From: an uncultured Spirochaetales bacterium
Lineage (GTDB): Bacteria; Spirochaetota; Spirochaetia; Sphaerochaetales; Sphaerochaetaceae
Length of the DNA stretch: 9,276 nt
NCBI GenBank assembly: GCA_947306375.1
Contig: CAMZGJ010000038.1
Span: 1 to 9,276 of the forward strand
Reading direction: 5' to 3'
Part shown: positions 6,396 to 9,276 of the stretch, one piece after another
How the letters are laid out: each line of letters starts with the position of its first letter
How positions within the stretch are numbered: position 1 is the first letter of the stretch
Notes under the pieces: generated by a model
The model's database searches: none
Seen by the model: the letters and a program-made list of their open reading frames with translations, nothing else
What the model was told of the DNA's origin: nothing
Made by a program: the position numbers and the translations under genes

Positions 6396-6403
6396 CGTTC
6401 TGT

Positions 6404-7804
6404 TCAGTTTCTTTTGTTTTCCTGTTTTATCAGGTTCGTAAGTTTTGTAACCGTGTTTATGGTGTCCGCATCCTCAGCCTGGATAAGTGAACTTACCTTC
6501 TGAACATAATAAATAACGGTTGTGTGGTTCTTTCCGCCGAACTCCGATGCAATCTCGTTTGTAGAGTAATCAGTCAGGGTTCTGCAAAGATACATTGCAA
6601 TCTGCCTGGGAATTATAATGCTCTGTCCCCTGCTCTTTCCCTTTATATCAAAAGGAGATACGTTAAAGTATGCAGCGGTTGACCTGATTATGAAGTCTAT
6701 TGTTATTCCGGACGTGTCGTTGTTTGAGTTTATAATCTGCTTCAGCTGTTCCTTTGCCGTCTCAAGGGAAATGTCCTTGTTAAGCAGGGTGCTGTAGGCA
6801 ATGAGCTTTGTAATACAGGACTCAAGAGCCCTTACGTTTGAGGATATGTTCTTTGCAATGTATTCAAGAACGTCACTGCTTATGGTGAAGTTCTTCTCCG
6901 CGCACTTAGCCTTGAGAATGGCAATTCTGGTTTCGTAGTCAGGCGGCTGGATGTCTATGCACAGACCCCTCTCAAAGCGGCTTCTCAGACGGTCGGAGAT
7001 ATCACGCAGTTCCTCAACCGGGCGATCGGATGTGAACACAATCTGTCTTCCGGTATCGTAAAGGTCGTTGAAAGTATTGAACAACTCACTCTGGATACCC
7101 TCTTTCTTCTGCAGGAACTGGATATCATCCATAAGAAGAACGGAGACCTTGCGGTATTTTTTCTGGAACTGTGACTGCGTCTTGTCGTTGATTGACTGGA
7201 TGAAGTCATTGGTAAAGTTCTCAGTGGTCACATACATGATCTTTATGTTTGAGTTCTGCTGTATGTAGTTTCCTATGCTCTGCAGAAGGTGTGTCTTGCC
7301 AAGCCCTACCCCGCCGTAGAGGAGACAGGGGTTGTACACGGAGCCCGGGTTCTTTGCAATTGCCATGGCGGCGCTGTATGCAAAGTTGCTGTTCTCTCCG
7401 GGAACAAAGGAATCAAAGGTATAGGCCGGATTGAGCTGGCAGTCGGAAGAGTTCTTCTTCTCCCTCACCTGCCTGGGCTGCATGGCTTTATCGGCCGCCT
7501 CCTTTGCCGCAGGAGCGGCGGCCGAGTTTCTTGAGCCCTCGGTTTCCTTCTTTATGACCAGCTTCACCGTCATGGGTTTTCCGGAGATCTCAGTGAGCGT
7601 GCTTTCCACCAGGGCGCGGTATTTTGACTCAAAGCCGTCCCTGAAAAAGGCAGAGGGAACATTGAGGGTCACGCAGCCGTTTTTCTCCCCGTCGAACCTG
7701 AGTCTGGAGAACCATGAGGAGTAATCGCTGTCGGACACTTTGCCCCTGATCCGGGAGATTGTCTGTGTCCAGATTTCCGTTATGTTCAAGCTTTCTTCTG
7801 CCAT
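6404..7804 (-). CDS. dnaA: Chromosomal replication initiator DnaA
   Basis: 466 residues from ATG 7804. Domain I (about 5-85) starts I-T-E-I-W-T-Q-T-I; a short Ala/Lys-rich linker (about 88-118) follows. The AAA+ core begins N-P-A-Y-T-F-D-S-F, with Walker A G-G-V-G-L-G-K-T at 164-171, Walker B L-L-M-D-D at 223-227, sensor 1 F-T-S-D at 257-260, an Arg-finger segment R-L-R-S-R-F-E-R-G at 272-280 and the sensor-2 segment N-V-R-A-L-E at 323-328. Domain IV has the basic loop (R392, equal to E. coli R399) and the signature G-G-K-N-H-T-T-V at 423-430, where most DnaA proteins have G-G-R-D-H. DnaA-ATP melts oriC. The frame extends to ATG 7861, adding 19 residues; I prefer ATG 7804 because the family starts there, but its AGGA lies 15 nt upstream and ATG 7861 has AGGA directly against it, so the start is uncertain. 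Confidence 0.95.
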   Translation of the reverse strand: MAEESLNITEIWTQTISRIRGKVSDSDYSSWFSRLRFDGEKNGCVTLNVPSAFFRDGFESKYRALVESTLTEISGKPMTVKLVIKKETEGSRNSAAAPAAKEAADKAMQPRQVREKKNSSDCQLNPAYTFDSFVPGENSNFAYSAAMAIAKNPGSVYNPCLLYGGVGLGKTHLLQSIGNYIQQNSNIKIMYVTTENFTNDFIQSINDKTQSQFQKKYRKVSVLLMDDIQFLQKKEGIQSELFNTFNDLYDTGRQIVFTSDRPVEELRDISDRLRSRFERGLCIDIQPPDYETRIAILKAKCAEKNFTISSDVLEYIAKNISSNVRALESCITKLIAYSTLLNKDISLETAKEQLKQIINSNNDTSGITIDFIIRSTAAYFNVSPFDIKGKSRGQSIIIPRQIAMYLCRTLTDYSTNEIASEFGGKNHTTVIYYVQKVSSLIQAEDADTINTVTKLTNLIKQENKRN

Positions 7805-7881
7805 AGTGCTAAATATAAATCCTAATTTCGGGTCTTTCAAGTGATTGATGTAGCTGCTCATTCCTGATATGATTGAGGAGG

Positions 7882-7896
7882 CTATATATAATATAG
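7882..7896. repeat. Small A/T-rich palindrome between dnaA and gyrB
   Basis: CTATAT and ATATAG form a perfect inverted repeat around 3 nt. It contains TATAAT on the plus strand (7887-7892) and TATATT on the minus strand, so it may be promoter DNA rather than a protein site. No matching -35 box was found for the plus-strand TATAAT. Confidence 0.35.
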
Positions 7897-7918
7897 ATTA
7901 TGGAAATTGACATAATCT
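7895..7918. promoter_or_regulatory. Palindromic operator-like site between dnaA and gyrB
   Basis: AGATTATG (7895-7902) and CATAATCT (7911-7918) form a perfect 8-bp inverted repeat with an 8-nt centre; half-site centres are 16 bp apart. It lies in the divergent promoter region and one arm covers the predicted dnaA -10 box. The spacing suits a dimeric regulator, whose identity is unknown. It is not a terminator, since no T-run follows either arm. Confidence 0.45.
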
Positions 7919-7922
7919 GCAA
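7895..7922 (-). promoter_or_regulatory. dnaA: Possible dnaA promoter
   Basis: On the minus strand TTGCAG (7922-7917) and TAATCT (7900-7895) are 16 nt apart. The predicted start near 7888 gives a leader of about 84 nt to ATG 7804 or 27 nt to ATG 7861. The -10 is imperfect and other A/T-rich hexamers lie close, so this is the best of several options. Confidence 0.35.
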
Positions 7923-7949
7923 ATGAGTGCAGAAAAAAGGATTTCAGCC

Positions 7950-9276
7950 ATGAGTGAAAACACAAAAGAAACACGTATGGGGGAAGCACCGGAAAACCAT
8001 GACAGCATAACCCACGTCACGGAGACCTATGACAGCTCCAAAATACATGTTCTCAAGGGCCTTGAGGCGGTAAGAAAACGCCCCGGAATGTACATAGGCA
8101 CAACCGGAATAGAAGGCCTTCATCACCTTGTATATGAAGTAATTGACAACAGCATAGATGAGGCTGTTGCCGGATACTGTGACACCATCAGGGTAAGAAT
8201 TGAAAGCGGCAACATTGTTACCGTAGAGGACAACGGCCGCGGAATTCCCACGGACATTCATCCCACGGAGAAGGTCAGCGCCCTCCAGGTTGCACTGTGT
8301 GACCTGCATGCAGGCGGAAAATTCGGAGACGGCGGATACAAGGTCTCCGGAGGTCTTCACGGTGTGGGCGTGAGCGTTGTCAACGCCCTCTCGGACTGGC
8401 TTGAGGCCACGGTCTACAGGGACGGAAAAATCTTCAGGCAGACCTACCGCATAGGAATTCCGGAGGGTCCCGTGGCCGTTGTGGGCACAACAGACCCCTC
8501 CAGAACCGGAACAACTATAAAGTTCCATCCGGATGCAAAGCAGGATGAGGCTGACACAAAGCACGTCATGGAGACGGACAAGTTTGACTTCAACACCCTT
8601 TGTGAGCGCTTCAGGGAGCTTGCCTTCCTGAACAAGGGAGTGACCATCTACGCAACGGATGACAGGCCGGAGCTTCCCGTTGAGAAAACCTTCCACTTTG
8701 AAGGCGGAATCAAGGACTTTGTCTCCTATCTGGATTCAAACAACAAGGTCCTGCCCGAGGGAACGGAGCCCATCTACGCCTTCGGCGAGCGCTCCAATGC
8801 GGGCGGAAACGCCCAGGTGGAGTTCTCTCTGCAGTACACTGACAGGTATGATGAGCGCATCTACTCTTTTGCAAACAACATAAACACAAGAGAAGGCGGA
8901 AAACACCTGATTGGTTTCACAACCGGTCTTGTGGCCGCTGTCAGAAGCCAGCTTGAAAAGAGTGAAAAGTACAAGAAGGACAAGAAAACCGCGGAGTTCA
9001 TCACAACGGATGACTTCAAGGAAGGCTTCAACTCCGACGTAAGAGAGGGTCTTTCCGCAGTAATCTCCGTAAAGCTCCCCGAACCCCAGTTCGAGGGACA
9101 GACAAAGATGAAGCTGGGCTCCTCCTACATCCAGGGCATTGTCCAGTCCTTTGTCTATGAGAAGCTGAATGACTACTTTGATGAGAACCCGGCTTACATA
9201 GAAGCCCTGCTGGACAAGTCAATCAACTCCGCAAGGGCCCGTGTTGCCGCAAAGCACGCACGCGAAAAAGAACGCA
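7950..9276 (+). CDS. gyrB: DNA gyrase subunit B, N-terminal part (cut by the right edge)
   Basis: 442 codons are open from ATG 7950 to the window end, covering the GHKL ATPase and transducer domains; the TOPRIM half is missing. The ATP site is intact: E-V-I-D-N-S-I-D-E at 63-71 (E63 and N67 match E. coli E42 and N46), D-N-G-R-G-I-P at 94-100, L-H-A-G-G-K-F at 119-125, G-G-L-H-G-V-G at 134-140, and Q-T-K at 384-386 in the transducer domain. V-L-K-G-L-E-A-V-R-K-R-P-G-M-Y-I-G at 34-50 is the classical opening. Gyrase (with GyrA) uses ATP to add negative supercoils ahead of forks. The start has AGGA 8 nt upstream. About 20 residues precede the E. coli-like start at Y27-D-S-S-K; an in-frame ATG at codon 10 would shorten this. 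It is divergent from dnaA and transcribed away from the origin. Confidence 0.97.
   Translation, partial: MSENTKETRMGEAPENHDSITHVTETYDSSKIHVLKGLEAVRKRPGMYIGTTGIEGLHHLVYEVIDNSIDEAVAGYCDTIRVRIESGNIVTVEDNGRGIPTDIHPTEKVSALQVALCDLHAGGKFGDGGYKVSGGLHGVGVSVVNALSDWLEATVYRDGKIFRQTYRIGIPEGPVAVVGTTDPSRTGTTIKFHPDAKQDEADTKHVMETDKFDFNTLCERFRELAFLNKGVTIYATDDRPELPVEKTFHFEGGIKDFVSYLDSNNKVLPEGTEPIYAFGERSNAGGNAQVEFSLQYTDRYDERIYSFANNINTREGGKHLIGFTTGLVAAVRSQLEKSEKYKKDKKTAEFITTDDFKEGFNSDVREGLSAVISVKLPEPQFEGQTKMKLGSSYIQGIVQSFVYEKLNDYFDENPAYIEALLDKSINSARARVAAKHAREKER

Larger units (their letters stand above)
6195..6403. other. Putative chromosomal replication origin (oriC)
   Basis: This 209-nt gap between dnaA and dnaN has no coding potential. 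It contains, from the dnaA side, two direct TTACTGACA copies, a cluster of DnaA boxes (6318-6363), one inverted TTACTGACA copy, a DnaA-trio-like triplet array (6241-6255), a 23-nt A/T run (6215-6237) and a last one-mismatch box beside the dnaN start. By simple base-frequency arithmetic about 0.2 matches to TTATNCACA with at most one mismatch are expected here; four are present. The order dnaA, boxes, trios, A/T-rich DNA, dnaN is the one known for the unwinding region of Bacillus subtilis. No equivalent box cluster occurs between dnaA and gyrB. Origin identity is inferred, not proven. Confidence 0.75.

Noticed and set aside
7907..7912. Perfect TTGACA as the -35 box of a gyrB promoter
   Set aside because: No -10 hexamer lies 16-18 nt downstream (the sequence there is CAGAAA), and the start would fall onto the gyrB ribosome site. 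The hexamer lies partly in the centre of the palindrome.
7862..7949. dnaA/gyrB gap as a second origin part
   Set aside because: No match to TTATNCACA was found there; the A/T-rich palindromes are better explained by promoters and an operator.
7944..8696. 250-codon minus-strand open frame opposite gyrB
   Set aside because: It is an antisense shadow of gyrB: the plus strand encodes a fully recognisable gyrase B through the same span, and the reverse protein has no recognisable domain.

Overview
The window is the chromosomal replication-origin neighbourhood of a bacterium, most likely a spirochaete (Treponema/Spirochaetales-like). The main reason is gene order: gyrB is divergent from a co-directional block dnaA-dnaN-recF-dciA(DUF721)-rpmH-rnpA-yidC-jag. 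From memory, Borrelia burgdorferi has the same order but lacks recF. Base composition is intermediate. Lineage is inferred from gene order and protein character, not from a database search.

Layout from left to right. Positions 1-503 (minus) hold the N-terminal part of an ORF6N-domain (phage antirepressor-like) protein that runs off the left edge. It has its own extended -10 promoter, placed so that the transcript would be nearly leaderless. Positions 597-623 are a strong intrinsic terminator ending the large minus-strand cluster. Then come jag/khpB, yidC, rnpA, rpmH, dciA, recF and dnaN, tightly packed with overlaps or very short gaps. A good sigma70-type promoter for rpmH-rnpA-yidC-jag overlaps the dciA stop codon. 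Positions 6195-6403 are the dnaN-dnaA intergenic region and the best candidate for oriC. It holds one perfect DnaA box, three one-mismatch boxes, a 23-nt pure A/T run, a DnaA-trio-like array and a 9-mer TTACTGACA in three copies. dnaA follows, then a short dnaA/gyrB divergent intergenic region with two perfect palindromes, then the first 442 codons of gyrB (plus), cut by the right edge.

How the genes work together: DnaA opens the origin, DciA (DUF721) is the predicted operator/loader of the replicative helicase, DnaN is the polymerase clamp, RecF acts at gaps and stalled forks, and GyrB with GyrA (presumably beyond the edge) relieves supercoiling. rpmH and rnpA give ribosomal protein L34 and the RNase P protein. 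YidC and Jag/KhpB are the membrane insertase and an RNA-binding protein usually encoded beside it.

Almost everything here is conserved core machinery. The features most worth a second look are the architecture of the putative origin, the TTACTGACA repeats in it, substitutions in DnaA's DNA-reading helix, the palindrome between dnaA and gyrB, and the leaderless ORF6N gene. No mobile element, CRISPR array, tRNA or rRNA was seen, and no complete new system is evident.
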